This document shows, one piece after another, positions 23,601-34,963 of a DNA stretch of 64,000 nt (positions are counted from its first letter, which is position 1; the number at the start of each line of letters is the position of its first letter). Below the pieces are notes generated by a model that was not told the origin of the DNA, made no database searches, and saw nothing but the letters and a program-made list of their open reading frames with translations. Position numbers and translations under genes: made by a program. Source of the DNA: Toxonevra muliebris (Eukaryota > Arthropoda > Insecta > Diptera > Pallopteridae); assembly GCA_963691655.1 (NCBI GenBank), contig OY829327.1, positions 66,662,079 to 66,726,078 on the forward strand, written 5' to 3'.

Positions 23601-23735
23601 TAAAACGATAGTTATGGCCTATTACAGCGTGTAATTGCACTGGCAGGTGTGCTCTTACTATCGTACATGGTTTCCTACATTTGGTATGTGTTTTTAGCAT
23701 GCATATGTGTACAGTTAGGGCTTTAAAATACATAT
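20671..23735. other. unassigned AT-rich stretch
   Basis: No supported gene. 21960-23000 is strongly A-rich on the plus strand, but without any coding exon nearby I cannot call it a UTR. Isolated CACTGTG (22513) and CACAGTG (22791) face away from each other, so they do not bound an element. Confidence 0.4.
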
Positions 23736-24398
23736 ATAACGTAAGTGATGGAGGTTCGGATCGATGTATATAAGTCGGATCGATTTTGTTTTGCTAATAA
23801 CTTTTCTTTGGTATTTTTCTAATTATTTCCTTTTTTCGAAACGAACGAGAATTATTTTCCCTTTCTAATGGTGTGCAACACTTATTTCAATTATTGCAAA
23901 TTAATCAGCAATGAGTAATGAGCATTTTCTTACAAAGCCTTGGCAAATGAAATTAGAAAACCACAAATTTTATAACATTTATAACTTTTGTGCTGGTAAG
24001 TATTTTTATATAATTTATATAGGCTATTGTTAACTAAATATTCTGCTATAGTTTGGTCAAAGCACCACTTTAAAAAAGCATACTAAGTAATGAATTAACT
24101 TTTAAAATCGATTCGAATTACCAACATGCGTTTTTTCTACTTGCATATAAGTCGGATTAATGATCCGAATTACAAGTAAATAAGGTGTTTGCATAATTAC
24201 AAAATTTAGGAAAGTTGATACGCCCATATTTGAGAATTGGTTTGGTGTGGAGTAAGTAAGTCTCCATATTAAGTTTTATTACTTTAGCTTGATATGATAT
24301 TCGAAGATATGCGAACTGAAGATATATAACTGTTTATGATTACATAAGGAAAACACATAGGTTTGGCAATAATTTGCATGTATGTGTGTGTATATATT

Positions 24399-27300
24399 TA
24401 CGCATAGGTTAGGTTGGAGTGGCAGCCTTCTGCTTGAAAGCACACTTAAGCACAAATTAGGCTCATTGTGATACCACAGTACGGCGCGACTACCCCATTT
24501 ACGGAGTGGAGAACCATGAGGATTCCATAATGAATCTGGCTATGTCCTTAATATTTATGGATGATAGCTCGGACAGACTAGTGAAGAAAGGTGAACCCAG
24601 GAGTTTTAGTCTCCTCCTGGCCAGGGATGGGCATTCGCACATGAAATGAAGGACTGTTTCTTCCTCCTCCTCAGAGCCGCAGCCCCGACAGAAGTCATTG
24701 AATGGCAGTCGAAGTCTTGCAGCATGTCTCCCCATTATGCAGTGTCCCGTGAGCACCGAAGTCGTTATGCTGATGGAGCTTCTGCTTAGGTTGAGTAGCT
24801 GTCTAGTACGTTTATTGTCCATAGTGGTCCATGTTAGCCTGGTAATACCACAGGTATGCTCCGCTACCCAGGATCTTTTTGCTTCCTCAAGGTAGTTTTG
24901 CTTAATGGCTAATTTAATAGACGTAAGAGGGACACCAATGGTGCAGGTAGGTGATATATCTGTAAGTTGCGAGCCCTGTTTTGCTAACTCGTCGGCATTG
25001 CAGTTACCTGAAATATTCATATGTCCAGGCACCCAATATAGGTGGACCTGAGAGTGACTCGACAAAATGTTGAGTGAAGATCGGCAGTCGAGAACAAGCT
25101 TTGATGTAGTGAAAACACCGGCAAGGGACTTGATTGCTGCTTGGCTGTCCGTGTAGATGCGGATATTCGTATCGAATGAATCGTTGCGAATAAGCCACTT
25201 GGACGCTTGATAGATAGCCATTACTTCCGCCTGAAAGACGCTGCAATGGTCAGGAAGTCGGAAAGAGAGTCTGAGATCTAGCTTACTAGAGAAGATGCCA
25301 CAGCCGACTCTTTCCTCCGATTTGGATCCATCTGTATAGATGTCAATTAAATTGTCAGTGACCACCTCGTCATTAACCCATTCCTCTCTACTGGGGATAT
25401 GGGTGAAGAACGTGTGGTTTAAATTAGGGGTAGAGCAAATGTAGTCTACGTTAGTTGGTACGGACGTATCGTGGATTAAAATCTTGGCATGGCCCAGGTT
25501 TGACCGGGTCCAGCGAGTTAGGGCACTGAGTCTGACAGCAGAGCACTTAGCTTGTTGCTTGACCAGAAGTGAGGTTGGCAACCAATGAAGGATTGCGAAG
25601 AGAGCTTTCGTGGAGGTAGTACGGAGGGCCCCAGTAATCAATATGGCTGCCGTTCTTCTAACCTTATCCAGTGGTTTAAGGTTGACCGCCTTTGAAGTAG
25701 CTGGCCACCAGAAGACGGATCCATAAAGAAGATTAGGCTCGACCACTGCTGAATAGAGCCAGGAAGTGACTCGAGGTTGAAGACCCCATCTTGTTCCTAA
25801 TGCCCTCTTACAGCAGTAGAGAGCGCAAGAGGCTTTCCGTACTCTCTCTGCTATGTTAGCTTTCCATTGAAGTTTAGGATCAAGAACAAGTCCTAAATAT
25901 TTGACGCGCTTACTAAGACAAAGCGAGATACCATTAATTTTGGGTAGGGCAAAAGTTGGTATTTTATACTTTCTGGTGAAAAGCATAACCTCTGTTTTGG
26001 CAGGATTAACATTAAGACCGAATTCACGGCACCAGTGAGACAGAATGCTAAGTGAGTGATTTAGCCGTTCTGAAAGAGTAGCAACGTATTTGCCGGATAC
26101 TGCAATAGCAATGTCATCTGCATAAGCTATTATTTTGCAGCCGGTTTGATCTAATCTGTTTAGCAGTGTGTTCACCGCCAGATTCCAAATAAGAGGCGAT
26201 AATACACCTCCTTGTGGTGTGCCCCTATTGACAACCTTTTTGACTTTATCATTTCCGATAGAGGAGCTGATGATACGTGTTTTAAATAGTTGTCCTATAA
26301 ATTTAACCAGATTAACATCAAGATTAAGATTTATTAAGGCATTAACGACAGCGTCGGGGCAGACATTGTTGAATGCCCCCTCGATATCGAGAAACACTGC
26401 AAGTGTGTACTCCTTGTTGGAAAGTGATTTCTCAACTTCCTCAATGAGTACATGTAGCGCTGTTTCCACAGACTTCCCTTTAGTATAGGCATGCTGTGAT
26501 TTGGATAAAAGAGTAGGATTGATAGAATTCCTGATATGAAAATCAAGAACCCTTTCTAATATTTTTAAGAGAAAGGAGGACAGACTGATCGGTCTGAAGT
26601 CCTTTGGGTTGATATGGGACGCCTTCCCTGCTTTGGGTATGAAGACTACACGAGCCTCTCTCCAGCTTTTGGGAATGTACGAAAATTTTAGGCAAGCATT
26701 ATAAATTTGCAATAGCCATGATGTTACGTGTTCAGCCCCTTGCTGAATATCCGCGGGAATGATGCCATCTGGCCCTGGAGATTTGTAGGGGCTGAAGGAT
26801 TTGATGGCCCACTTTAGAAGAGTGTCGGTCAATTGAAAAGGGGAGGTGTTACTTAAAAGATGATCGGTCACAGGAGGACTATGATCAACGAAGGTTTTAC
26901 TCCCTGGAAAGTGAGTATACAGGAGGACCTCTAAGGTCTCGATCCCAGAATCAGTCCAGTGACCATCGGATTTCTGGATACAGTCGAGAGCCCTAGGGGT
27001 CGTATTCAAGAGTTTTCGAAGTCGGCTAGTCTCGGAGAAGCTTTCTATGCTACCACAGAAGTTCCTCCAAGACGCCCTTTTGGTTTTTCTTATAGCGTAC
27101 TTAAGTTCCCTTTGTTTAGATTTAAAGAGAAACCAGTCATTGAAAGCCTTGGCTCTATTAAAGAGTCTTCTGCATACTTTTCGTAGCTCTGCAATCTCCG
27201 GGGTCCACCATAAAGGTTTAGTCTTACCTCTAGGTTTGGAGGAATTGCATGCCGATTTAGCAGCAGTGTTAAAAAGTGCTGTAATGGAGTTTACCTCTCG

Positions 27301-28050
27301 ATCAATATCGCAGTGGTTATTTATAGTGGCTGGAGCAGGCTGTATGCCAGACTCGATAATGGCATGGAACTTTGTCCAGTCAGTATGCTTCCTATTGATG
27401 AGGCTAGTAGCACCTGCAGAGTCTGTAGGATCTAGTTTATCAATGGTGAAGTTAATGTAATTATGATCAGAAAAGGAGCACTCTTGCGAGACACTCCAGT
27501 CTTTCAGTAGATGTGACGAGTTTTCACTTACTAGAGTGATATCGAGAACCTCCCTTCTATTTGAAGTAATGAAGGTTGGCTCGTTCCCCCTATTAGCAAT
27601 AACTAAGTCATGAGTAAGGATAAAATCAAAGAGGGACTCACCTCGTTCATTTGTGTCCGTGCTGCCCCACATCTCGTGATGGGCATTAGCGTCGGCACCG
27701 ATGATAACCGGGGTCCGTTTACGGTTAGCCTCTGCAACCAGAAGCTTCAACGTATCGTGCGGCGGTGATGTACCGTGGTCATGTGCCATGTAGCTGGAGA
27801 CGATCCAGGTGGCCATGGCGTTGATCACAATAACCATGGCCACGTTGTCTTTATCGCTGAACCTGGAGAGTAAAAGAGCGTTAATGCTATTTTTGATAAG
27901 GATACAGGATCTGGGTTTACCTTGACCCTCCACATACACTGTGCGGTATCCATTAATATTGAGTCCGCAAACCCGGTCATTGACGACCCATGGTTCTTGG
28001 ACTAGTATGAGCTCCTCTCCTTTTTGAGTCAGGCGGAGGAGATACGCATA
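24399..28050 (-). mobile_element. 5'-truncated non-LTR retrotransposon, LOA/I-like
   Basis: Body 24407-28042 with an 8-bp duplication TACGCATA (24399-24406 and 28043-28050). The unoccupied site (TTTACGCATACATAC) is present in repeat Y copy B near 43220, confirming both boundaries. The element lacks ORF1 and the start of ORF2. Its 3' end carries about 92 bp of UTR after the stop and finishes CCACTCCAACCTAACC without a poly(A) tail. The last 72 bp resemble the tail of SINE A. The uninterrupted reading frame suggests a fairly recent insertion. Confidence 0.9.
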
Positions 28051-28053
28051 CAT
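24499..28053 (-). CDS. LINE ORF2 protein: endonuclease, reverse transcriptase, RNase H (5' partial)
   Basis: Multifunctional protein for target-primed reverse transcription. Order: apurinic-type endonuclease about 1-205 (QEP with Glu20, GADANAHHEMWG with Asp121, LDITL, SDHNYI with His197); reverse transcriptase about 425-720 (FIPKAGK, FRPISL, Asp556 in FLDIEGAF, GTPQGG, YADD at 644-647); RNase H about 900-1030 (Asp908, Glu943, Asp969, Asp1021 all present); and a C-terminal Cys/His cluster (CRGC, HFMCEC at 1122-1141). This order, with RNase H after the RT, indicates the I/LOA side of LINEs. The N-terminal catalytic Asn segment is absent: the element is truncated there, and the apparent ATG at 28051-28053 lies in flanking DNA. 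The frame is otherwise intact, 1184 codons, but probably lacks endonuclease activity. Confidence 0.9.
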   Translation of the reverse strand: MYAYLLRLTQKGEELILVQEPWVVNDRVCGLNINGYRTVYVEGQGKPRSCILIKNSINALLLSRFSDKDNVAMVIVINAMATWIVSSYMAHDHGTSPPHDTLKLLVAEANRKRTPVIIGADANAHHEMWGSTDTNERGESLFDFILTHDLVIANRGNEPTFITSNRREVLDITLVSENSSHLLKDWSVSQECSFSDHNYINFTIDKLDPTDSAGATSLINRKHTDWTKFHAIIESGIQPAPATINNHCDIDREVNSITALFNTAAKSACNSSKPRGKTKPLWWTPEIAELRKVCRRLFNRAKAFNDWFLFKSKQRELKYAIRKTKRASWRNFCGSIESFSETSRLRKLLNTTPRALDCIQKSDGHWTDSGIETLEVLLYTHFPGSKTFVDHSPPVTDHLLSNTSPFQLTDTLLKWAIKSFSPYKSPGPDGIIPADIQQGAEHVTSWLLQIYNACLKFSYIPKSWREARVVFIPKAGKASHINPKDFRPISLSSFLLKILERVLDFHIRNSINPTLLSKSQHAYTKGKSVETALHVLIEEVEKSLSNKEYTLAVFLDIEGAFNNVCPDAVVNALINLNLDVNLVKFIGQLFKTRIISSSIGNDKVKKVVNRGTPQGGVLSPLIWNLAVNTLLNRLDQTGCKIIAYADDIAIAVSGKYVATLSERLNHSLSILSHWCREFGLNVNPAKTEVMLFTRKYKIPTFALPKINGISLCLSKRVKYLGLVLDPKLQWKANIAERVRKASCALYCCKRALGTRWGLQPRVTSWLYSAVVEPNLLYGSVFWWPATSKAVNLKPLDKVRRTAAILITGALRTTSTKALFAILHWLPTSLLVKQQAKCSAVRLSALTRWTRSNLGHAKILIHDTSVPTNVDYICSTPNLNHTFFTHIPSREEWVNDEVVTDNLIDIYTDGSKSEERVGCGIFSSKLDLRLSFRLPDHCSVFQAEVMAIYQASKWLIRNDSFDTNIRIYTDSQAAIKSLAGVFTTSKLVLDCRSSLNILSSHSQVHLYWVPGHMNISGNCNADELAKQGSQLTDISPTCTIGVPLTSIKLAIKQNYLEEAKRSWVAEHTCGITRLTWTTMDNKRTRQLLNLSRSSISITTSVLTGHCIMGRHAARLRLPFNDFCRGCGSEEEEETVLHFMCECPSLARRRLKLLGSPFFTSLSELSSINIKDIARFIMESSWFSTP

Positions 28054-28180
28054 ACATACATTTTTTTATATATATTTTCCTTAAACCCTAAAATTACTTT
28101 TTGCGTTAAAACCTCAAATTCAAAATAATTTGCTTTAATTTTGTAACATACAAAAATAAACACCTGAGCCTATTTAAGCC

Positions 28181-29189
28181 CAGGGGTAACTTTCGATGTT
28201 GAGACAATAAAAAAAAATGTTGTTCTACCAACTTATTCCGATCGAAACGAATTTTATTTCTTTGTGCTCAGAAAACATTGGCGGAAGTAGTCATGGATTT
28301 TCAGATCAATTCATCAAGAAACAAAAAATAAATACATGTTAATTTGATTTATTTAATAACAGTTGAAAGTAGATAGAAGTTCCGAAAATCATGGGTTGCT
28401 TCTTGCACCTGCTGACATCGAATACCGATAATGAACTTGATCATCATCTTTAATTCTTGGTGGGTATCTCAGAAAGTCATTTTGTTTCGGAACATCCCGC
28501 CAGATATTTATAATCTAATTTTCAATATCTGCAGATAGTTTGGATTCCGAAACTGGACCATTTTTTAACTCTACCCATCAATCCCGTCACAAATTCCTAT
28601 TTTATGCCTTCTTTCACCTTTTGCTTTTTACGATTGAATCATAACAAGCTTTTAGGACTTAGCTTTTGTTTTCTATTTCAGACTAGGGCCGTTTACATAT
28701 TACGTAACGCGCGAGGGGGAAAGAGGATTGACCCATTTGGTGCGAAGTGTTACATGTGGGGAAAGGTGTTATCAACTGTTGATCATACGATCAAATACAA
28801 CTGAGTTCAAAATTAGACTAGTTTATAAAATTAAATTTTTCATGTACGTATTATGGATTTTCTCCCACTAAATTCGAAAATCAAGGTTCAAATTTTTTTA
28901 ATGGATCAGTTTTTGAGATGTTGTAATTTTTTGACTTTTTATACTTTAAAAATCATATCTCGAGCTAAGCTAGAAATATCCGGTCGTTCTTGTTCGAAAT
29001 AAAAGTTATTTTTATGGCAAACATATAGTAGAGGGGCCTAAAACCACTAATGGGTAAAACTACCAATCATATTTTTGTCGGCAGCTAGTACCACAATCCA
29101 ATGTGATTTTAAGTGAGAAATGATTTTAATGTATTTTTTAATATTTGTATTTGTATAACATATAAGGGAAAATCCCCTATAAATGCATA
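28181..29189. other. unassigned; one possible transposon end
   Basis: GGGCCGTTTACATATTACG at 28686 followed by a G-rich stretch resembles the end of an insect TA-target MITE family, but no partner end is visible. Otherwise nothing supported. Confidence 0.3.
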
Positions 29190-30450
29190 ACATTGTGTTG
29201 ATTGAGAAAGGTAGATAGGTTAATGAGAGGAGGAAAGAGGAAGAAGTGTTTGTGAACGTTCGTTTTAAATTTGGAGAGATCATAACAATCAGAAAAAATA
29301 TTTGCAAGGAGCCTGTTTTATAATGTGTGAGTTCCACTTGCTGTTCGTGTAGCTCTAGAGAACACACGAACTGGTGGCATCATATGTATAGCGCATATTC
29401 GCAGAACACCTACCATGAAAGTACTAGTAGAATAGAGTCGCGCAGGCCATGTTTGTATGATGTTCCAAAGATTGAATAGAGCTGGAAACCCTACTGTCTC
29501 CTATTAGCTTTATCGCTCTAAAGCTCCTGCTCATAGGTGCGAATTATACTCCACTTTGGGATGGATATTAATAGTGTAGATCATGCAGAGATCATTCGGA
29601 GTAAAGTATTTCTTACACCGCTTTAAAAAGCCGAGGTACTTGGCTGCTTCTTTCGCCATGTCAAAAATTTAATTAACCCAACGGACGTCACATTGGATGG
29701 ACATGACCAGAACGTCAAGACTCACTGACTCCGCAATAACTACCCCACCCACAACAAGAGGGTTGATAGGAGGTTAGAAAACTCGTTTGTGAAACAACAG
29801 ACAACATTTTGTCTTAAGCGCGTTCAATTCAACTCTGTTCGTAAAATTCCACTCGGAGATTGATTGGAGATCATTAAGAAGTGAGTCATTAATAGCATGC
29901 CTTTTTCTCTCAATCTCCCAAGAGTTAGGGAGTTTTTACATATATAAATATGAATGAGAAATGGTGCTGTCGTCCGCAAACGAGTAGGTAAGGTTATTTG
30001 TCACTAACAGAAGGTCATTGATGAAGACAAGGAAAAGGGTCGGGGGGAGAAGCGAACTCTGCGGCACTCCAGCATTGATGACCAGTTTTGACACCAATGC
30101 CACAGGACCCCGAAGCATTATTCAAGTCTAAATTTGCAAGAAATCTTTTGACTACACGTGCTCGAAAGTGTATCTCAGGCATAGCACAAGACACAGGGTC
30201 GATAACGGGTAGTGGTTGATTGCTAGCTAGAAGAATTCTCTGCGAAGACTTTAGCTAACAGGTCCGCTTTATCAATCGAGCTAGTGACGAGGCGTCCACC
30301 TGTAAAAAGAGTTGAAATTGACGAAGAAGTCTGGTTCTTTACCTTCTTTACAAATGACCAAAAGTTCTTACTACCCCTATGAAATTGTAAGACTTTATGC
30401 CTCTGGCGCTGTTCGTGAAGAAACTTTTGACGTATTACAGAGATTTCTTC
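29190..30450 (-). pseudogene. decayed LINE ORF2, CR1/Jockey-like
   Basis: The minus strand reads, in order: HRGSKNFWSFVKKVKNQTSS (linker before the RT), then a NNASGSCGI remnant of the usual SGPDGIP motif, then VINAGVPQSSLLPPTLFLVF and INDLL with SFADDS (YADD box). Downstream follow NRVELNALKTKCCLLF, KEAAKYLGFLKRCKKYFTP and YDLSKFKTNVHKHFF, the C-terminal landmark of this group. Between the SGPDG-like site and GVPQ the fingers and first palm motifs are deleted. Several stops and frameshifts. No RNase H seen. This is a different LINE lineage from the intact element 1 kb away. Confidence 0.8.
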
Positions 30451-33012
30451 AATTTAATTTAAATTTGTTCCAATATTGCTATAACTTCATTCCGAAGAAA
30501 ATTTCTCGATAAAACAAAATATTTTTTTCCAGTTATTTATACCTTAATACACGGGATAAAACCACCAACTGTAGGGTTTTCGTAGAACAGGTGGTGCTTG
30601 ATATCTAGACGAGATAGAGCTTACTGTATGGAAAGTAAAATGTAGTTTAAGAAACGTTCTACGTGCCTCTATCGAGCATAGTTATGGAGCTAAAGTTCAA
30701 AAAGTGAAAAGTTGGTAAGTTTGGTAAGTTTCCTAGACAAATCCCTAAAATTTTCCCTCATAAGCAGCTACCTAAGGCCTCATGAGAAACTAAGCGATTT
30801 TTCAGGCGGGTATAAATGTGTATTTTAAATTCATTCTTTCATTGTTATAAACTTCAGTATTTAATTTTTTTATAAAAACTCGTGTAAATATTTTATTCCA
30901 AAAATATTCAAATAATATATTTTTTTTAAAAACTTGATCTTAAGTGCATTGTATTTTCGCGGTTAAAGTCAAAAATGGAAAATTAGACACTAAAAAGTGC
31001 ATATTATAGCTTTTAACACATAATATTGAAGAAAAGAGAAATTATTTTCTTAAATACTAGGTACATAATACGGTGCATTACAGGGTATTACGGAGCTTAT
31101 TGCTTATGGAGAAATGTCTTCGCACCTCCCTTAAAATCTATGTAGACACCCCCAGCACCCCACCACATGAGAACTACTGTTTTAGTTAAGAGTGTGGCGT
31201 TGCACAGCCAAACACGTACCTCCAAAAGAGGCATACTTTCGGATCATATTTTTGAAATTGTACCCCAAAGGTACAATTGCGTGCTCAATCGCAACACTGA
31301 TTATAAACACTTCTCAAATCCGCATCTAGGCGCGAAATGTTGATTTCCGTTTTTATGAACCCCCAAAACCCGGCCTGCGTACGTGTCTGGCTCATATGTC
31401 ACCCGCTTGTCAATATAGGTTGCTGTTTCACTTTTACTCGTGCACCACTTTATACTTTCACGTCCTTGAATCCGACTAGCTGGGAAATACTTCCAAAAGT
31501 TTCGGAAAACATTTTTTTTTACTTTTATTTGTTTCTACAATATTTTAGAAGTGCCCTGAATCTAAGGAAGAAATTCCTAACACCCGACATATGTAAATAG
31601 CTGGTGCGCCAGAGGAGATTTTTATTATTTTATATTAATTTAGAAAATTAAATACTTGTTTCACAATCCCATGTGGAGCCAATATTTTTTTTTTCTTCTT
31701 TTTTTTAAATCAATTAATATACTTTTTAAATTTCTTAATCTCACTCATAAAATTTTTGTTGCACTTTGTAATCCAAATAATAAAAAAATCTAATGATTAA
31801 CAACGTGTAATTGGAAGGGATTTCTATAGAACGCAAAAAGGAATCACTGTTAAAAAATTAAATTTTAAACCAAACTGGCATAAAATTTACTTAACTTTTT
31901 GCACAAAATTTAATATTTTCACAGATGCAAACCTTTGTTTCTGTCACAATATCGATTAGGCTAAAAGTATAAAAGTCAATTTCAAACTTTTTGTTTAACT
32001 TTTTCACTACGTATGATAAAATGAACGAAATGCACAGATATGTGCATTAGAGTGGATCGATTTTACAACCCTACTTCATTTATGGATTTTTCAATATTAA
32101 AAAAAAATTATTTCCAACAAATTTCACCGAAATTTACAAATTTGTGTACTTGTGCGATATTTAGCGTTTATTTCTCCCAGGCTGCGGAGTCCGTTTTTGA
32201 CAAGCTTTTTAATAAAAAAAAACTCGAACACAAAAATTTATAAAATTTGAATAAAACTCAAATTCTTGTATTTAACCCCTCTTTTTTAAAAATTCATGGT
32301 AGAAGTAGAGTTGTAATTTCGAGCCAATCTAATGTACAAATGAATACTTGCTTCCGAGATAAAAATAAACCACGATGCCCGACTTCCTTCTTTTCCATAT
32401 GGAAGGTAGCTGAAATTTGAAAGTCACCGACGACAACAACAACCACCACCACAACAATAACCACATCAGTAAAAGTTGCTGACTAACTTCAATGGCTGCA
32501 AAATCAAATGATGTGAAATAAAATCAAAACATCGACATCAACAACACAGTCAGTATCGTCACTAAACCAAACCATGAGGTCACATAACGCATAGCTACAT
32601 ACATATGCATGTGGGAGTGTGTACATACACTTCGATTAAAGAGTTTTGATATCACTGCACGTTAAATTGTCAGACATAGAAAGTTATGTACCCAAGGGGA
32701 AAATTTTAAGCGTTCCGTTGAGAAGCACATTGGGAGCATTGGAGAACTTATTTTTTATGAGACATTTTCTAGCATTACGGAATCCATGGTCGCTGTGGCG
32801 TAAGTAAATAATATGTGCTTAAACTTCGTTACACCGCTAAGTCTAAAAACAACGATATTAAAATTTGTTCTAAACTGACACACAGCCAGGAATAAAATCA
32901 GTAGAAGACTAATTTAATAAACATTTTTATTTTATGTTTATGAACCAAAAGATAACCTAATTTCGTTATTAACCACAGCATCAAACAGGAAAACAAATTT
33001 TAAATTTATGAA
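30451..33012. other. unassigned stretch
   Basis: No supported gene. 31337-31600 is open but unrecognised. An AATCCCATG(T/A)GGAGCCAA sequence near 31665 recurs near 45630 beside a GGTTCAATCC box, so a diverged SINE-like repeat is possible. CAA/CCA-rich microsatellite at 32425-32465. Confidence 0.35.
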
Positions 33013-33337
33013 TACAGTTAAAGCTCGGTTGAACATGATGGGACCGAATCCTTAGAAAAAAACGATTATATATGTAGTTTAATTGTGTTAGGTATCTTGT
33101 TGTAGCACTTACAAATGACGGTATTTTAAAAGTAAAAATAAAAATATATGTCTGCACAAAATGTCTAATTTTATAATCAAAGAAATTTGGCTTTCGACTT
33201 TTTTCCAAATTTCTTCATTTCATCGCGAAAAATAAAATGAATTACATTTAAAGAGGTTAAAAAACAAACTGAATTAGATTCCGCCATTGATCGGTTTTCT
33301 GGTTAATAGATTCCCGTATAAACGTGATTCGACTGTA
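33013..33337. mobile_element. Tc1/mariner-type MITE, 321 bp
   Basis: Element 33015-33335 flanked by TA. Ends CAGTTAAAGCTCGGTTGAAC on the left and, inverted, CAGTCGAATCACGTTTATAC on the right. No coding capacity. Confidence 0.6.
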
Positions 33338-34208
33338 TTATTGTCATTGTAAGAAAAAGTCTAAAGTAAAATAGGAATAAAGCAGAACGAAACACTCTAT
33401 CTCTAAGCTTCCCTCCATTTAAAAAGTAAATTAAATGTCCTAGATGATGCCCTACTGCATTGTCACAATGGATAGGGCAACGCTGCCTTCCCGTTGGGTA
33501 TAGTTCCTTTCGTTAGAAAATTAAATACCTAGTCTCTTGCTTATAAATTTTTCAATTTCTCTCTATAAATTTTGATTTGCTTAAACTTCAATGTTACAAA
33601 CTGTTGACTATTTGAAGAAAGAACCCGCAGAAAATATAATAGAAAATCACTTAAAATTTTGAATTACTCCAGATTATGAAGCATAAAATGGATTTAAATG
33701 AGTGAATAGATGAATATTTCACGATAAAGACAATGCAAAATGGGAGATAGGGGTTGTACATTATTATTATCAACTGACTTTAAGCTCTTGCTATGGGGAA
33801 GAAATACGAGCAAGATAGGTTATTTGTAGTGATTGATGTAATACGAGACGGGAATATAACTGTTTGTGTTTAACGAGAAAATGCTCACAGAAGCTCAACG
33901 AACCACACACGGCGAGCTTATCAAATATGAAAAAAGCAGCAGGTAATGGCAAAAACAACAAGCAAGCGGGCAAGCAAGGAACATACGGGTAGGTACACTC
34001 ATCATTTGTCTTTCACGTACAGATGGTGTAAACTTTTGCAAAGTTAACTGCTCATGAAGTTCATGACGGTGCGACAAGAATATCGGATGCAATAAATTGC
34101 TGCCTCATTAAGTTTAATTATGATATACACATTTTAATATGTTTTAAATGTCATTATTAAACACTTTAAAAAATATTTAAACAGGTAATTCCAGCAAAAT
34201 CCACCACA
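33338..34208. other. unassigned AT-rich stretch
   Basis: Nothing supported beyond chance open frames on the minus strand. Confidence 0.4.
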
Positions 34209-34306
34209 GTTGCTGCCAGGGCTTTAGAGCGGAGCGGGGGCAAAGAGCTGTGGAGCACACTGTTTTGTCCGGAGCTCGAACTGGAGCGATGAAAATTTAA
34301 CAGCTC

Positions 34307-34963
34307 CGCTGCAGAGTGATTCGTCCCATAGACAAAATTCAAAAAATTTGAAATGTTTGGTTTTAATGTTCAATCATGATTTGAAAATCTAAACATTCTG
34401 CATTGTTTCTAAAGTTAAGTATGACATTTTTGAAAATATGAAATCTGAAAATTTACGAATTTAAGGAGAGAAAATCTAGGAAATATGTAAGGCACCTTTT
34501 TTTATCGGAATGTGCAAAACATACTCCGCTATCTTCCGCTCTCAGGAAATAATTCAATTTGGAAATATTTAGGTCTGAACACGTTTTTTTGCAATCATTC
34601 TGATAAATGAATTAAAGTGTAAAAGGTCAAAAGTTACATTCATTAACATCACTTTTATTCCAACATTCAAGGATTCCAATAAAAATTGTTAAACTGCCTG
34701 AAAAGTCCAGCATCAGCATAATAAAGGAAAATAAATTTCTTGAAGATCAAACCGTCCATTCTTGCACTATAACTTGCCAAATATGTCGAAAATTGTATCT
34801 TTAAGTTTAGTTTGTGGAGAAACCAAAATAAGTTAATTAAAATTGAGTTTTCCGATTTGAGTTTAGTGGCCCAAAATTGATTAGCATACGAAGTTTCATC
34901 GAAACCAGAGAGCTCCTTCTAATTTTGCCACGTCGTTCTATGAGATCAAATCACTGTGCGCTG
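34307..34963. mobile_element. Transib-type MITE inside the outer hAT MITE
   Basis: Element 34312-34958 with a 5-bp duplication CGCTG (34307-34311, 34959-34963). Right end inverted: CACAGTGATTTGATCTCATAG; left end CAGAGTGATTCGTCCCATAG. The undisturbed site GCTCCGTTGCTCCGATT exists at about 59327 in the related hAT MITE. Heptamer-to-A-run spacing is about 22-25 bp at both ends, unlike the 12/23 pairs elsewhere in this window. Confidence 0.75.

Larger units (their letters stand above)
23736..28180. repeat. dispersed repeat Y, copy A, split by a LINE
   Basis: 23736-24406 and 28043-28180 together match 41670-43340 in order (GCTAATAACTTTTCTTTGGTA, TTTCTAATGGT, TATATAATTTATATAGG, CATATAA-TCGGAT, GTAAGTCTCCATA, TATTTTCCTTAAAC). 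The LINE at 24407-28042 interrupts it. The motif TCGGATC and its complement recur as short inverted copies. No coding frame; class not recognised. Confidence 0.75.

Noticed and set aside
24698..27460. Plus-strand open frames opposite the LINE protein
   Set aside because: Antisense shadows of the long minus-strand coding frame.
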